64,000 bases of DNA, from positions 1,365,001 to 1,429,000 of the forward strand of contig NC_084813.1 of the NCBI RefSeq assembly GCF_963583255.1. Reading direction: 5' to 3'. The stretch comes from Pyrus communis. Taxonomy: Eukaryota; Streptophyta; Magnoliopsida; Rosales; Rosaceae. The notes under the pieces were generated by a model. That model made no database searches. It was not told the origin of the DNA and worked only from the letters and a program-made list of their open reading frames with translations. A program made the position numbers and the translations under genes. How positions within the stretch are numbered: the stretch's first letter is position 1; every line of letters begins with the position of its first letter. Of this stretch, positions 23,668 through 37,390 are shown piece by piece.

Positions 23668-24259
23668 TGCTGTCGATGATACCTCTCGCTTTCGATTTTG
23701 TTGTTTTCAGAAGCTCTGTGAGCCACGAAGAGTGAGAGAGAAGGTTGCGTTGCGTTGCGACATTGGAAGCGAAGGCTCTTCCCAAAAAAATGGAAGAAAG
23801 AAGAGGCCCATTTAAGGCCCATTTGTATTCTTGAGCCCAAGTGAGACACAAGTTTGGGGTGGGCCCAGCACGGTGACACGTCATCCCCCATTTTTTCGGT
23901 TTTGAGGGGAAGAAACACAGGCACGTGCGATGAAGGTGGATAGAACACCTGACGTTCAAACTTCGGATAGTCAATTCAACGAAAGGTGCGAATTGAACAA
24001 ATATCAAAATTTTAGGGTGTGTTTTGAAGAAATGGAAACATATTGGCTGATTTTGTAATTAACTCTCGCATGGTGTGAATTGTAATTAGCCCCTACGAAA
24101 ATTCAAAATTATAGAAATTTTCCATAGAAAGAGCCGCAAATTTGGAGGCAATCGGGGATGCTCTAACCTCTTATCTCAGTCCCCAAATTTGGTTGCTTGC
24201 AGTCGACGATGGTCTAGGGTTTCGGTGAGCAAGAGCAGTAGCTCAGCTGCGGAAGCACC
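23668..24259. promoter_or_regulatory. Bidirectional promoter with GGCCCA (site II) elements
   Basis: The ATGs of the complex I gene (-) and nicastrin (+) are 592 bp apart, head to head. Between them are GGCCCA at 23805-23810 and 23816-23821, AGCCCA near 23833, and TGGGCCCA at 23870-23877. TGGGCC/T site II elements are known TCP-binding motifs enriched upstream of nuclear genes for oxidative phosphorylation and ribosomal proteins. They sit about 140-210 bp upstream of the complex I ATG, a fitting distance. Whether nicastrin also uses them is inference. Confidence 0.65.
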
Positions 24260-27200
24260 ATGGCCATGAAATTCCTTCTACTGCTTTTCTTGCTCAGCTT
24301 TCATCTTCGTCTCGCATTCTCTGGTAAGCGGTCTTTCTTCGAATTCCCTCTCTCTCTCTGTCTCTGCAGCTACTTCAATCTATTCAAATTTACACTAGCT
24401 TTTCGATGTCTTCGATTTTACTTGCACTATGTTTGGTTGCTTAGAATCACAAGGAGTAAAAATGGAAACTTATAACTTAATTCACATGAAATCAATTGCT
24501 ATCAATGATATATATTTGAGTATCTCTCTAATTCTCATTTGGAATGCCACTGCGGTTTTCGAGTCTTTGCGTTTCTGGAGGATAGCGATAGCATCGGTAC
24601 AAGTACAATTACAGGCATGTCATGAAGTGGTTCTTATTTTCAGCTTAAGAATTAGAAGGAGAATGAGGTTGAGGGATATGAAAATTTGGATGTCTCTCAA
24701 TTCTCAAACAATAGAAATGGTCGTATATATTGGTATATTCTGCTAAATACATGGATGAATGAATCTGCTTTCGAAATGTGCATAATTTAGTAATTGTTAT
24801 TATTGAATTTAATGCATGCTCATAATGCAATAACGATCAATAGTAATGGATGAATTCTTGTAATGGATTAAAAGCTAAGAATGCTATTTGAAGGTGTGCT
24901 ACAGTTATTGTCGAATATACACTGTCGGTCTGTCAGTTACCTGAAACACTCCAAATTCACTGACAGAGTTCAATGATGGGTTTCTGTATTGATAAGCTAC
25001 GCTACAGGATTTACGTATGTCGGGACTTTAAGACTTGAAATTAGGGTTTTGAAGTCTTATTGGCTGGAGAAAGCCTTGTTTTGGGATTGGAAATAGAGAG
25101 GACAAGGAAGAAAACTAGTACTTTTCGGGATGTTTAAACATTCCCCATGAGAATAGACACATAATTCGAGAAAGGTGGATGGGAAGGGTTTGACCAGAGT
25201 GGATATGTTTTATAGGTGCAAGGATTGCCAATTATGAAATCTTATCCTTCATTTTTGTGCATACAAAAGGATAGGGTAGTTGGCTGTGCTGCTGGACATG
25301 GATAACACACCATCTACCCTGCTACTTGAAGAAAACACGAAACTTATCTGTCTCTGATCATTTACTGATTGAATGTAACTATTTGAATTGAGTTTTTGAC
25401 ATCGTTGCATTCAAGAATCTGAGCGCTCATGCGAAATGTGCTGTCTTGTTTTTAACCGGTTCCACTTCCACGTACTGAATTGTTTTTAATTTATTGTGAG
25501 AGTCTCTCTCTCTCTCTCTCTCTCTCTCGTCTTTGTCAACAGTCTGCATTTCTTTTGCGTACCATAATTTGGAAAAATGATTTTACTAGGGGCAAGGATA
25601 CTACCAAAGTTTTTAGGCTAGAAAATATGTATTACATAAATGTCTTTTACATTGTGCATGGCAAGTAGTTGTAGAACAGCATTTCAAACATCTTCTTTCG
25701 CTAAAATAGTAGACACAAGTGTAAATGATATTAAGGCCTTGTTTAGCATTTAGAAATGTTGATTCTCCGAGTCATCGTTACGGAAACCTTATCATGTGAA
25801 TAATACTTTGTTTGCAAATTCTGTCTTACCTTTTCCTTTCTTGGGATACCTTTATAATCTATTTTATTTTGATTTCTTTTTCCGCTGTGCAACTTTGTAT
25901 TGCCAATTTGGTTGGCTTGAATTATAACGTTATTATCTTTTGAAATTTTAGGACAGACAAGCAAGATGGAGTCAGTTCCTGATCTTCAGAGTTCAATGTA
26001 TATGACACTTGATGGATATCCTTGTGTACGGCTACTCAATCTTTCTGGGGAGATTGGTTGTTCAAGTAAGTGCTACAGTAGTCTTTTGTATAGCTTATCT
26101 GTATAATTTTATATGTAACCAACCGTCCTTATAATTAACTGTCGGTGAATTCTCTTCTCTTTTTATTGCACTCCAAGATCCTGGAAGAGAGAAGGTTGTC
26201 GCTCCGATTATAAGATTGAACAATGCTACTGAGTTGTCTCAGTTATCTGCAGTTCTGTTGTCAGTTGATAAAATTCAAAGTTTTCTTGCCAGGTATTCCT
26301 ATAAGCTTTCAATTTCATATATGCATTCATCTAACTTTTTTTGTGTGCTATTTGTATATTCTGTGCTTTGTTAGGGCTCTGATATTGTATGCTTTGAACA
26401 ATGTTACACGGTAGTGTATCTAATATCTAGTGATGATTATTGAAGAAAAATATATTATTTTAAGAAACAAGATGGCAACATCAAGAAAAAGTTTGATTCA
26501 GCGGGAGAAGAAGAGACAAAAATTGGAAAAAAAGTCATTTGATTCGTCGATCCTCAAACAAAAGAAATAAGCAAAGTTCACACACCATGGTCATTTAGTT
26601 TTAGAGTTGGTCCAATGATTTCTGTTGCTTCCAAAGGTTATTGTTCTTTTCTATCCAAGCTGTAGCTACTGCACAAAACTAAAAAATTAAAAACTATGTA
26701 AACTTGTTTTTAGTTCATATTTTCAACTGAGATTTATGAAATATTTCCCTTTTTGCCGTCAAGTCTTTCATCTATCTATCCTCTCTTTCCTTAATTATAA
26801 AAAACAGGCCCATGTCAAAATGGTTAACAAATGGGCCCATATCAAAGGGCTACCAAATAGGCTCACATCAATTTCAAAAAGTCATTTCTATAATTCCAAA
26901 TTCTAATATTGTCTGGTGTTCTAACAGATTGAAGTAAGTTAATTTTATCAAGAACTATAGTAATCTGTTTCAGTTTCAATTGTGAATTTGTGATAGAAAT
27001 TAGTAATTTTTTTTCTGCTAAGTCTATTGCCGAATTAGTGTTTCATTTGGTAATCATACTAGGATTTAGTGCTTTTCTGATGATGTCTATTGCCGAATTA
27101 GTGTTTCATTTGGTAATCATACTAGGATTTAGTGCTTTTCTGATGATGTCCATGGTTCAACATGTATTGCTATGTTTTGGACTTGGTGGATTATATAAGT

Positions 27201-30200
27201 AGAAGGTTTCTGTACTGATGTTTCAATGTGTAATATATAACCAAAGGTTTAGATTGCGTAACAGCCTAGGATTTGATGGTTAATTTGAGGATGATGCTTG
27301 TAGTAATCTATTTTTTGTTTCTAATTTAATTCTTTGACCATGAAGAATTGCTTAGTTGTAAGTTATCTGCGTTGCAGAATATTGAATGATTCAAATTTTG
27401 CTAAAAATGTTGCCGGTGTCTTGGTTGAATCCAGACCTGAGCTGCAAAATCAGTTGAAAGGTAAAGATGCATTTATCTACTAGTCATTCTTTTTTGTGTT
27501 TACTTTTTTATTTTCATAGCAACGTTCCTAGAATTTTCATTGAATCAGGACTTGAGTACCGAAATGTTCAAAAATGTAAAGTTGCGATCATCTACTTGTC
27601 ATTGTCTTTTTTTTTCTCTTTCAAGAAAGCTAATACGGGTTAAGTGTTAACCATAGGCATTCTTTATGGCATTGTTGACAGTGCTTCTTGTCTTGCGTGT
27701 AGGATTCTCTCCAGCTCAAAAGTTCCCACAATCTGAATTTGCTCCTTACACTAGCATCAACTATGAATGGAACCCAACTGTAAGTTCTTTTATAGTCTTT
27801 ATTATTTACCTTTATATACGCTGCTAATGATTGAATGCTTGCTGCTAAAAAAATGTCTTAATGGATCAATAATTTGACAACGGATAATATATTGTACCCA
27901 AGCAAGTGTTTGATTTTCTTGAAAATGCAAGATGCTAGTTGATGATCAATTCCAAAGATAAAATATATCGTTTAAGGAGACCACGTACAAACTTAGCATT
28001 TAAAGATTTACTTTCTGTGTCGACTAAACTCTCGAGATTAGAGTTGATAAAATTAGAATCAGTGGATGTAAATTTTGACTTGTTTTTTTCCTCTGATAAA
28101 TTGAGGCACCAATGTTTCAAATTTGCAGGGCTCTGGTATAATGTGGAACCCATATAACTTTCCTGTATTCTTACTCTCGCAGACTAGCACATTGACCATC
28201 CAGGAGGTAATGCAAGTTCTTAAAAGTTTCCAGTACCATATGTGGCCCTGGCTAAATGTCATACTATTTACTTTGATATGTGAGATGGCTTAACAGGCTA
28301 AAATGTTGAGTCCAATAGACATAATTGCTTATGGTTGTTCTCGTCACTTTGTTACTTTTCATAATATCACAAGTTGTACTATTGTTTGACCTAGATAATC
28401 TTTTAATCCCTGTTAAATCATAAGAGGAATTACTGTTTGACCTAGATTCATTGCCTTTTACATCTCTAATCTGAAGGAGTGCTTCATCTTCTCATTAAAA
28501 GATATAATGGTGTGAAAAATATAATTAGAATGCCATAGTAGATATTGTCCCAATTTGCAAAATGCCTCTTGGATATTAATCATATTATTTACCCAATAAA
28601 AGGGGTGCTTCTTGCATTCTTTATGAATTAAAAGGATGGCATCTTATTAGTTATGTTATTTATCAAAAATGCCTCCTGAACAATACCCTAAATATCACTT
28701 TACCCCCTGCTTTTGCAGTTGAATCACTTTCTCCTAGGAGTTTTACTTTGTTGTGCCTCACATTACCCCTGTTCGTCAACTTTTTCCATTGACTCATTAA
28801 CTTTTAATTGTCAGATACTCAATATTTCATCAATATGTCATCCAGATATCATGTTGATATCATGGAGCAAAATTTAACAGGAGTGAAAGTCCAGGTTGGA
28901 AAGGAATTGCAAAGTGATAATTCCCTGATAGTTCAGGGGGCATTTTGATAGTTAAGCCTTTATTTTTATTTTATGTTTGTGCTATGAGCCACAAATGGAA
29001 GAGATGTCGGCTGAAACCAGGGTGTACGCTTCCACCCTATAGAAACTATGGGAAGTTAGTAAGATCTGAAGGTTAGTAAGGTCTGAAGGTTTTTTTCCCC
29101 GGTTTTTTGCAATATCCAGCACAACACAAATGTGAAACAAGCTGCCAATGCAACTTTCTGCAGCTGCCTATTGTTTCTGCTGCAGTCAGAGTGCAATTTC
29201 AAAAAGTTTTACCATTTAATCAAAATGTAATGAATTTGAAATTTTTTTTTTCTTTTTTCTAAAACTCTGTGTGCAATAATTGAAGTGGCTATGTTGGTAA
29301 AATTTGGGCTGTAAGTGTATCTAATGTAAGGTAAGTTCAATTAAGTTGATTTAAATTTACTAATATGAAAGTTGTTATAACACGTGCTAAGTAGTGTTTT
29401 TTAACTAAATTCAAGTATTACAATTCCCTAAAGTTTAATGCACAATTTCCGGGTTTTAACTTTTTTTTTTCTTTTTCCATTTGATTGTCACCCATACTCC
29501 CATCAATATTTCCCTACATCCATGCTATTGCCATGACTTTAGAGTTCTCAATGCTGTGTGCACTTGACCTTTTGATTACGTAGGGTCATTAAATTTCTGA
29601 TTGATATAGTTAGTTGTGTTGTCACTTATGACTAGGCGGCCATAAAGAATCAGAAGAGCAAGAAATCTTATACTGATGATGTGGCTGAGTTTGATCTGGT
29701 AATGCAGGTATAATCTGTTATTTCAGCATAGTTTTTTTTCCTGCCGCATTTCGATGATTTTATCCCGTGAGTGTTTGCTTAACTTAATATCATTAAATGG
29801 CCTTTTATAACACGTTTGGCTTGGATCAGACAATGAAATCTGGGACTCGTGATTCCGAATCTTGTCTAAAGGAAAACACTTGCCTTCCCTTAGGTGGATA
29901 CAGGTGAGTTTTCCTATTCTCATAATGAATAAACTCAAGTTATGAACCTGTCCGTTTGCAATTTATATAGTTGTGATGCTGGGGGTCTTTTGGTATGGAA
30001 ACTGGTCAAGTATTGGTATTCAACCAACTTAACCTTTGATCTAAAAGATTTTTCTATAAAATTCATATGGAGGACACGCACACAAACAGAGAAGTATTGT
30101 CTTATAATTATCCCATTAATTATTTGGCATGACTTAAATTCTTACAATAAGGCATAAATCACAGCAAGGCAAATAGATTTGGATCTTTTGTGTCTTCTAT

Positions 30201-33200
30201 TAGATGACTATATCTAGGCCTGAGGGCCCTGAAAACTATATGTAGTCACGTTTACCTGTTAAAAGCAAATTCGATTTTCTTTTCTTTTCTTAATTTTGTG
30301 TGAAGTGTAATTTTTGCGTCTTGATTATGAAGGGCAGTGTTTGGTCATCACTTCCCCCAATCAACATTTCATCACCAGAACACTCCAAGCCCATTATACT
30401 TGTACTGGCGTCAATGGATTCAGCTTCTTTTTTCCGTGATAAAGCACTCGGCGCCAACTCTCCTATATCTGTGAGTTCGTTTTATTTCTTTCTATTGTTT
30501 ATGCTGCCTTGTATGAAATACTCAATCATACTTGCAACAATTTTTAGGGGCTGATTTCATTGCTGGCCGCAGTTGATGCACTTTCTCGTGCGGATGATCT
30601 GGATGGCTTCAATAAACAGGTGGGCTATAAGATGGATAATCTATGTGTAATACATTGTTGTCAGTTTGCTCATATTGAAAACCATGTTGGTTTGTTAGAG
30701 GGGCTTTTTATTTATGAATTTCCTCTCGGATTGAGTTTTGAGACCATTCTAGTATGCCTGATTGTCTTGCATCTCTGTACCAAGCTATATGTATATGTTT
30801 ATATGTAGAAGCATGTTGTCTTGGTGGTCTTCTCTTGTATACTACCTCTATACTTGGCCTGTCCCCTCCTTTTCGTATCATGTCATTTTTTTATAAATGC
30901 ATTGCATTTTAAGTTCTTGAGATGTATTTTTTTATGGGTTCACTTTATTCATCCTAAAAAAATGTTCTTAAATTTTGGTGACCAATGACAATGTATTGCT
31001 TCTGACTTCAGTGCATGTGGATATGTATTATTTGATGATCCTAATTTTTAAATTTTCAATGCAGCTTGTTTTCGCCGTTTTCACTGGAGAGGCCTGGGGC
31101 TATCTTGGTAGCAGGAGATTTTTGCTTGAACTTGATCTGCAGTCTAATGCTGTTAGTGGTCTTAATTACTCATTGATTGAGAAGGTACACTTCTGCTCGA
31201 GATGTTATGGAAGTAAACTATTATAATCTCAAAGGTCTGTTATTGTAAATATACTCAATCAGTTAAATGCTATACCCAGCCAGTCGCCTAAGCATTGCAA
31301 ATTTACAAGTTACATGATCCTCCTGACCAGAATCTTCAAATGCATCAGTTATAGGGAGATATAAATTTCCATTCCTCCCTTTCTGTTCAGGGAGAATTCT
31401 TTTTTGTGTCATGTTAAAGATCCCTCCCCTTTTTCTCTCGCATTGTACTGAAACATACTGTGCTTCGTGTTGTGTAAATTTGAGTATTATGTTGGGTTAT
31501 ATGGTTGATTTTCATGTAATTTAGTTGGATCTTCAGCATAATGCATCAGTATTCCTTTCGAGGAGCCCACTAAATGGTAATTGGATGCTTGTCTGTAGGT
31601 TGTGGAAATTGGATCTGTTGGAAAGGGCCTCAACCAAGGAGCTAAGAACTTTTTCATTCATACAGCTGGGGTGAGAAAACTTGTTCCCTGCAATTCAAAT
31701 TTTACGCACATACTATTAACTTCTGCAACTCTGCCTTGGAATTGTATCTTGCATATATAACTGCTTTCATATCTGGCACAAGTGAAATACTTTAAGTTAT
31801 GTATGCTTGTGGAAGAAGTTGGGTGATAAGATTCCATGCGGTTTTCCCTGTGCATGTCTAAAATTCAGTCTCTATATCAGAATAGAAATACATGAACTTT
31901 TTGTTCTTGTCATTGGTCGATGATGGTTTACCCTTTCCACGTCTGATCTCCAATCATTCACGATTGACTAGATAATTGATGCAATGCAATAATATGCAAA
32001 TTCTGAATTTTCCCTCTATGAAACCTACATTAGAAGAAGCTCTTGAGAAGATAACAGAAAGATCTCTCTTCTTTATTATCATTAAGTGCCTTCACATTTG
32101 GTGTGGTTACATTTATTCCAAATTTGCCTTCTGTGAAACCTACAGTAGAAGAAACTGTTGGGAAGATCACATAGAGACAATCTATATTATCATAAAGTGC
32201 CCCTCCATTCGGTATGGTTATATTTCTCAAGGTGTTATATGTAGGTTTCATCTTCCACAAATGAGACATTGGATGCTGTGAGTCGTGCCCAAGATTCAGT
32301 CAAGTCTGAAAACATTACAATCTCATCTGCAAATGCTTCAAATCCTGGGATACCTCCATCCTCCTTGATGACTTTTCTGAGAAAGGTATGTAACAGTGCT
32401 GTCCCTTACTCTATTCAGTTAATTTTTAATGTGGACTCCCTTCATCTACATGATTACATCAACAAAGAGCATGTAATGTTGTAGCTGGCCTAGGGTTTGA
32501 TAGCCACACCTCTCCTGTAAAAAGTAGGTGCATAATTCATTAAAAAAAATGATGAATTTGTGAATTAAAAGAGAACTTTGGTTTGATAGCAACATAAACT
32601 ACTCTTGTGCAACGTCCCCTTGAATTTATCCCTAGAGCATTCATCATCCGGAGGTATTGGATGTCTCATTCCATGTGGAAGTTTTATTTTATTGAACTCA
32701 GGAAGGATTAAATTTTTGTTTTTTTGTTTTTGGTAGCTTATGTTGTTCCTGGGCCGAATATTTATGCATTTTTTTCTTCTTTTATTTAGCTTTTTGTTCT
32801 GTTTGTAGATATTGAATGCTCAAGAATATAGAAATCGTTTTTCATTGTTGATTTCATGGAACTCTCAATAGCTCTTGTACTCTTAACAGAACTCTCTAAC
32901 CTCTGGGGTTGTGTTGGAAGATTTTGATAATGTCTTCACCAACAAGTTCTACCACAGTCACCTTGATGATTTATGTGAGTTTATTTGTATTCTTTTGTTC
33001 TTTCTTGATTAATCATCTTGATGCTACATGGTGATCCAAAATCTCATTTGTTTCATTCATACTTTGAAACTTCACTGCAGCAAATATCAACTCATCATCC
33101 ATTGCGGCAGCTGCTTCCCTTGTAGCACGCTCCCTTTACATTCTTGCAAGTGACACCAAAAATCTAAGCAGTTCTGCTCTGATGTCTATCAACGTGAATG

Positions 33201-34150
33201 CTTCACTAGTTGAAGAACTAGTGGGTTGCCTGGTAGACTGTGAGCCAGGTCTTTCTTGTGATCTGGTGAAAAGCTATATATCACCAGCCAATACCTGCCC
33301 GAGCCATTATGTTGGCGTTATACTTGATGAACCTTCCTCCACACCTGATCTGGGATACGTTGGTGACATTTCAAGGTTCGTTTGGAACTTCCTGGCCGAA
33401 AGAACTTCTATTCCGAAGGAAAATGCAAGCTCTGTTTGTACTCAAGACTGCAGTAATGATGGTGAAGTATGTATTAGAGCAGAAACAGAGGGAAAGGGTG
33501 TCTGTGTTGTCTCCACAACCAGGTACGTAACTAGAAATTGCAGATCCATTATAACAAGCATGCTTAATCAAATTGTGTTTAGAGTATGACGTGTTCAATG
33601 GAATAAACCGCACCTCATCATCCTGGTTAAGGGGTCTGACCTGCTTGCCAGGTCATATTGGTTGAAACTTCCATCACAAAATCCGGCTTTTGTTCAGGCC
33701 AACCTTATATTTGTCGACTGTTGGTCGTGGTCAATGTTTTTATTTCCTACTCTGCCAGCCTAACTAGCATGTGCATGTTTTCGGGCCTTTGCAACTGTCT
33801 AGCGACGTGTAGTAGAGTTTAAAGTCAAATAAAAGTTGCCAATCTGTATAATTTTTTTAATGCTTGTGCGTTGATCATGCAGATATGTTCCGGCATACTC
33901 AACACGGTTGAAATTTGAATCTGGTGGAACGTGGACTGTGTTGCCTCCGAATAACTCTGACCCCATGGGGCAGTTGGACGCTGTTTGGACAGAGAGCAAC
34001 TGGGATGTGATCGGGCTTCGGGTCTACACTGTCCAAAATTCTTCTTTCGATCGTCTCGTCTTACTCGGGAGCATTGCCGTTACAGTCTTGGCTTACTTTG
34101 CAATAGTGATTTTCAAGGGCTGCGTGACGAAGGCTTTAAAACGCGATTGA
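24260..34150 (+). CDS. NCSTN: Nicastrin, gamma-secretase complex subunit
   Basis: Glycoprotein subunit of the intramembrane protease gamma-secretase (with presenilin, APH-1 and PEN-2), acting in endomembranes. Sixteen exons: 24260-24323, 25952-26065, 26178-26292, 27378-27460, 27703-27779, 28129-28206, 29636-29707, 29830-29903, 30338-30470, 30548-30619, 31065-31184, 31599-31670, 32245-32385, 32890-32974, 33081-33522, 33883-34150; about 2010 nt or 669 aa, near the Arabidopsis length (At3g44330). The N-terminal signal peptide is MAMKFLLLLFLLSFHLRLAF. The aminopeptidase-like fold includes VFAVFTGEAWGYLGSRRF, the counterpart of the animal E...DYIGS region. Many N-X-S/T sites lie in the lumenal part (NLSG, NATE, NISS, NSSS). 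One C-terminal membrane helix (VLLGSIAVTVLAYFAIVIF) precedes a short KGCVTKALKRD tail. All phases agree; no break is seen. Confidence 0.95.
27022..27147. repeat. 63-bp tandem duplication in nicastrin intron 3
   Basis: The unit beginning GTCTATTGCCGAATTAGTG at 27022 is repeated at 27085 without any difference I can see over 63 bp. It is in the 1.1-kb intron before exon 4. Confidence 0.92.
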
Positions 34151-34299
34151 TAGAGTTGAAATTGCGTAGATCAGTGATATGTTTTGTTTTGTTGTTACAG
34201 TTGCATGCATGGAAATACTAGAGCATTGCCGTTACTGTAATACTGTTCAATGTCTCTTAAGATCTTGATATCTTCGCTTTTGAAAAAGTTTGTGCTCAT

Positions 34300-34510
34300 T
34301 AAAAGTGCTTTTAAGATGGATAGTGCTTTTGCTGAAAGTATTGTGGATTCTAAGAGCCCTTGAAGTGTATTTTAGAATAAGCATCAGTCACGTACTTCTT
34401 ATAGGAAACACTTCAAGTGTTTTTCTAGTATTCACGTACAGTTTTACTACAAATTGGTTTTAAAAATACTTTCATCAAAAACGCTTTTAATCATTTTTAA
34501 AGCACTTAAC
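34300..34510. mobile_element. TTA-type MITE family, degraded copy 2
   Basis: Interior motifs of the family are present: AAACACTTCAAGTGTTTTTC, AAAAATACTTTCATCAAAAA and CGCTTTTAATCATTTTTAAA. The outer termini have decayed, so the target duplication cannot be read. It lies 150 bp downstream of nicastrin. Confidence 0.55.
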
Positions 34511-35632
34511 ACACATTTTATCGCCGCACCGGGTATCAAACCTCCTCCAGCAACTGCAACCCCTTTTTTGTCTCAAGTAAGCATGGCTTGTCTTCTAAGT
34601 ATATACACAACCTCGAAACCATTTCAGTATTACCATTAATTCGGAACGTGGCAACAATTACTGTTCGGACGCAGGGGTATTTTCCAACAAGCCCAAATTA
34701 GGAACGTGACACTATATGTCAAATAAAAATAAAACTCACTAATACAAGTAAAGTATTGGGGATCTCTTTTGAGGAGCTTCGCTCTTCTACGCATCAAAAG
34801 ACAATAAAAAACGACTGAGATGTGCGGGAGAGAACCAGCCCTCTTTTGATTGTTTCTCTTAAAAGGGGGGAAAATGAATTGGATTAATACTCAATCTCGT
34901 TTGATTCTCTAATCTCCTTCTAATTCAACTCCCTAGTAGATACTGCCAGGATTTCACAGTTACTCAAAGGCCATAGGAGAGATGATACAATCCAATACCC
35001 TCAAGGAGATTTCTTTGGGGTGTTTGTCAAATATTCAAGTCGATAGGGTATTGGGTTTTTAATCATGCGTTTTAGATTTGAAATTTCTTTATTCTTAAAT
35101 TATTGTAATAGTTTCGAACTCTTCTACCTCATAATAATAATAAATAAATAAAAAGCAAAGGGAATAATTGGATAAATTACAGACGATAAGATCAACTTAT
35201 CTTGTCATGAAAAAACACAATAGATCATATCTCAATTAGATTAGTCTTTCAAATCCAAATCAACATTGATACCGATAATTGGATATATATATATATATAT
35301 ATATATCTGTGTGCTTGTCTGGCAATCAGACGGACAATAGTGAGTATGGCAATCTTTCATTAATATCAGCCGTTTGATTTTTACTAGAATTTATACGTAC
35401 TTACATATGCATAAAGTAGTTTGCCTATTTTGTTTCGGTTTCGGAAACGCAACAAACTGATGTCAGTTAGAGTTATATCGGAACATGGATGGCTGACCGA
35501 CGCTGATTGAACTCTATATAAAGGGTTGGACATTGACAATTTAATAATTAATTTGATCTGTTTCACAGAAGCAGCGTTTTATAGATCGATAAAGTGATCT
35601 CAATTCCAAGAGTTAGAGAGAGTGAGTTGAGG
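34511..35632. other. Intergenic and fructokinase promoter region
   Basis: AT-rich DNA with a (TA)n microsatellite at about 35283-35307. A TATA-like CTCTATATAAAG at about 35513-35524, followed by about 110 bases to the ATG, is a plausible fructokinase core promoter. No other gene was recognised. Confidence 0.5.
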
Positions 35633-36406
35633 ATGGCGAATTCAGGGAGTCCACTAGTTGTAGCGTTTGGGGAGATGCTCATCGACTTTGTGCCAGACAC
35701 GGCCGGAGTTTCGTTGGCCGAGTCCACGGGGTTCCTCAAGGCCGCCGGCGGTGCACCTGCCAATGTGGCTTGTGCCATCACCAAGCTTGGTGGTAAATCG
35801 GCTTTCGTTGGCAAGGTAATAGAAACTAGACCGACCCGTCCATCTGATATTTTATTTAATTTTATGATTTAGAAATTAATTAATTTTGTTTTAATTTCTT
35901 GGTTCATGATTGATTTAGGTTGGAGATGACGAGTTCGGACACATGCTGATCAACATATTGAAGAAGAACGGGGTGAACGCGGAGGGAGTGTGCGTGGATA
36001 AGCATGCCAGAACAGCGTTGGCGTTCGTGACCTTGAAGAACGACGGTGAAAGGGAGTTCATGTTTTACCGGAACCCCAGTGCTGATATGTTGCTCAAGGA
36101 TTCGGAGCTAAACATGGGTCTTATCAAGCAGGCTAAGATATTCCACTACGGATCCATAAGCCTCATAGCCGAGCCATGCAGATCGGCTCATATGGCAGCC
36201 ATGAAAGCCGCTAAGGAAGCTGGCGTTTTGCTTTCCTACGATCCCAACGTCAGGTTGCCCCTCTGGCCCTCTGCTGATGCTGCTAGGCAGGAGATCAAGA
36301 GCATATGGAATCAGGCTGATTTCATCAAGGTACCAACACTAAACACATATATACTCATATCGATTTCTTTCTGTACAAGATTAATACACTATGATGATGA
36401 TATATA

Positions 36407-36439
<33 letters not shown>

Positions 36440-36504
36440 CTGATCCGATCTATGTTACATATACTCATATCGATTTCTTTCTGTATAAGATTAATACACT
36501 ATGA

Positions 36505-36548
<44 letters not shown>

Positions 36549-37390
36549 ATATATATGTATCTGATCCGATCAATGTTATGTATACTCATATCGATTTCTT
36601 TCTGTATAAGATTAGTTCACTGTGATGATATATATATATATGTATATATATGTATGTATATATGTATCTGAGATATTGGTAGCTAGATACGTATGAATAT
36701 ACGTAGAGTTGTTTGCGTTTTTGATGATTAATTAGTATATTCCTATATGGATATGCATATAGGTGAGCGACGACGAGGTGAACTTCCTGACGCAAGGAGA
36801 TTCTGAGAAAGAAGATGTGGTTCTGTCCCTGTGGCATGACAACCTCAAACTGCTCGTGGTCACTGATGGTGAGAAGGGCTGCAGATATTACACTAAGGTA
36901 CGTTCATACCCTAAACCAACTTCTTCTCACATCTTTCACAACTACATACACTTGCAGATAACGACTATATATATATATATATGAGAGAAAATATAAATTA
37001 TTGATCATGTCATGATAATATACGTGCAGAAATTCAAAGGAAAGGTGGCCGGCTTCTCAGTTAAAGCCGTGGACACAACCGGCGCCGGTGATTCTTTTGT
37101 TGGTTCATTTTTGCTTTCCATGGCCAATGATATGTCCATCTTTGAGGTAAGTACATTCAGTCCCAAACTAGACACTTCTTAATTTTTGGTTTCTATTTTC
37201 TGTGTTTTAAAATTTTAATTAACTTAATTATTTCCTACATAAATATATACAGGACGAAGCAAAATTGAAGGAGGCTCTGAGTTTTGCAAATGCTTGTGGA
37301 GCTATCTGTACAACTCAAAAGGGTGCCATTCCAGCTCTTCCAACCCAGTCTGATGCCCGTGAGCTCATTTCCAAGTCCAAAGCCAAATAG
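35633..37390 (+). CDS. Fructokinase (PfkB family)
   Basis: Cytosolic-type kinase phosphorylating fructose to fructose 6-phosphate with ATP, feeding sucrose-derived fructose into glycolysis and starch. Five exons: 35633-35815, 35919-36329, 36763-36897, 37030-37146, 37253-37390, total 984 nt or 327 aa, the typical length. PfkB signature 1 is [19 protein letters not shown] (about residues 35-53). Signature 2 is [13 protein letters not shown], with the catalytic Asp in [20 protein letters not shown] is also characteristic of plant fructokinases. No transit peptide is evident. All introns are phase 0. Intron 2 carries a variable-number repeat. Intact. Confidence 0.97.
36340..36668. repeat. Three-copy VNTR with TA/TATG tracts in fructokinase intron 2
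   Basis: A unit of about 113-121 bp (ACTCATATCGATTTCTTTCT, then AAGATTAATACACTATGATG, a TA/GTATG run, and TCTGATCCGATC) occurs three times, starting near 36345, 36457 and 36579. Each copy ends in a different length of TA or TATG repeats. Confidence 0.9.

Noticed and set aside
36389..36660. CRISPR-like regular repeats
   Set aside because: Only three units with microsatellite spacers in a plant intron; a VNTR, not an array with unique spacers.
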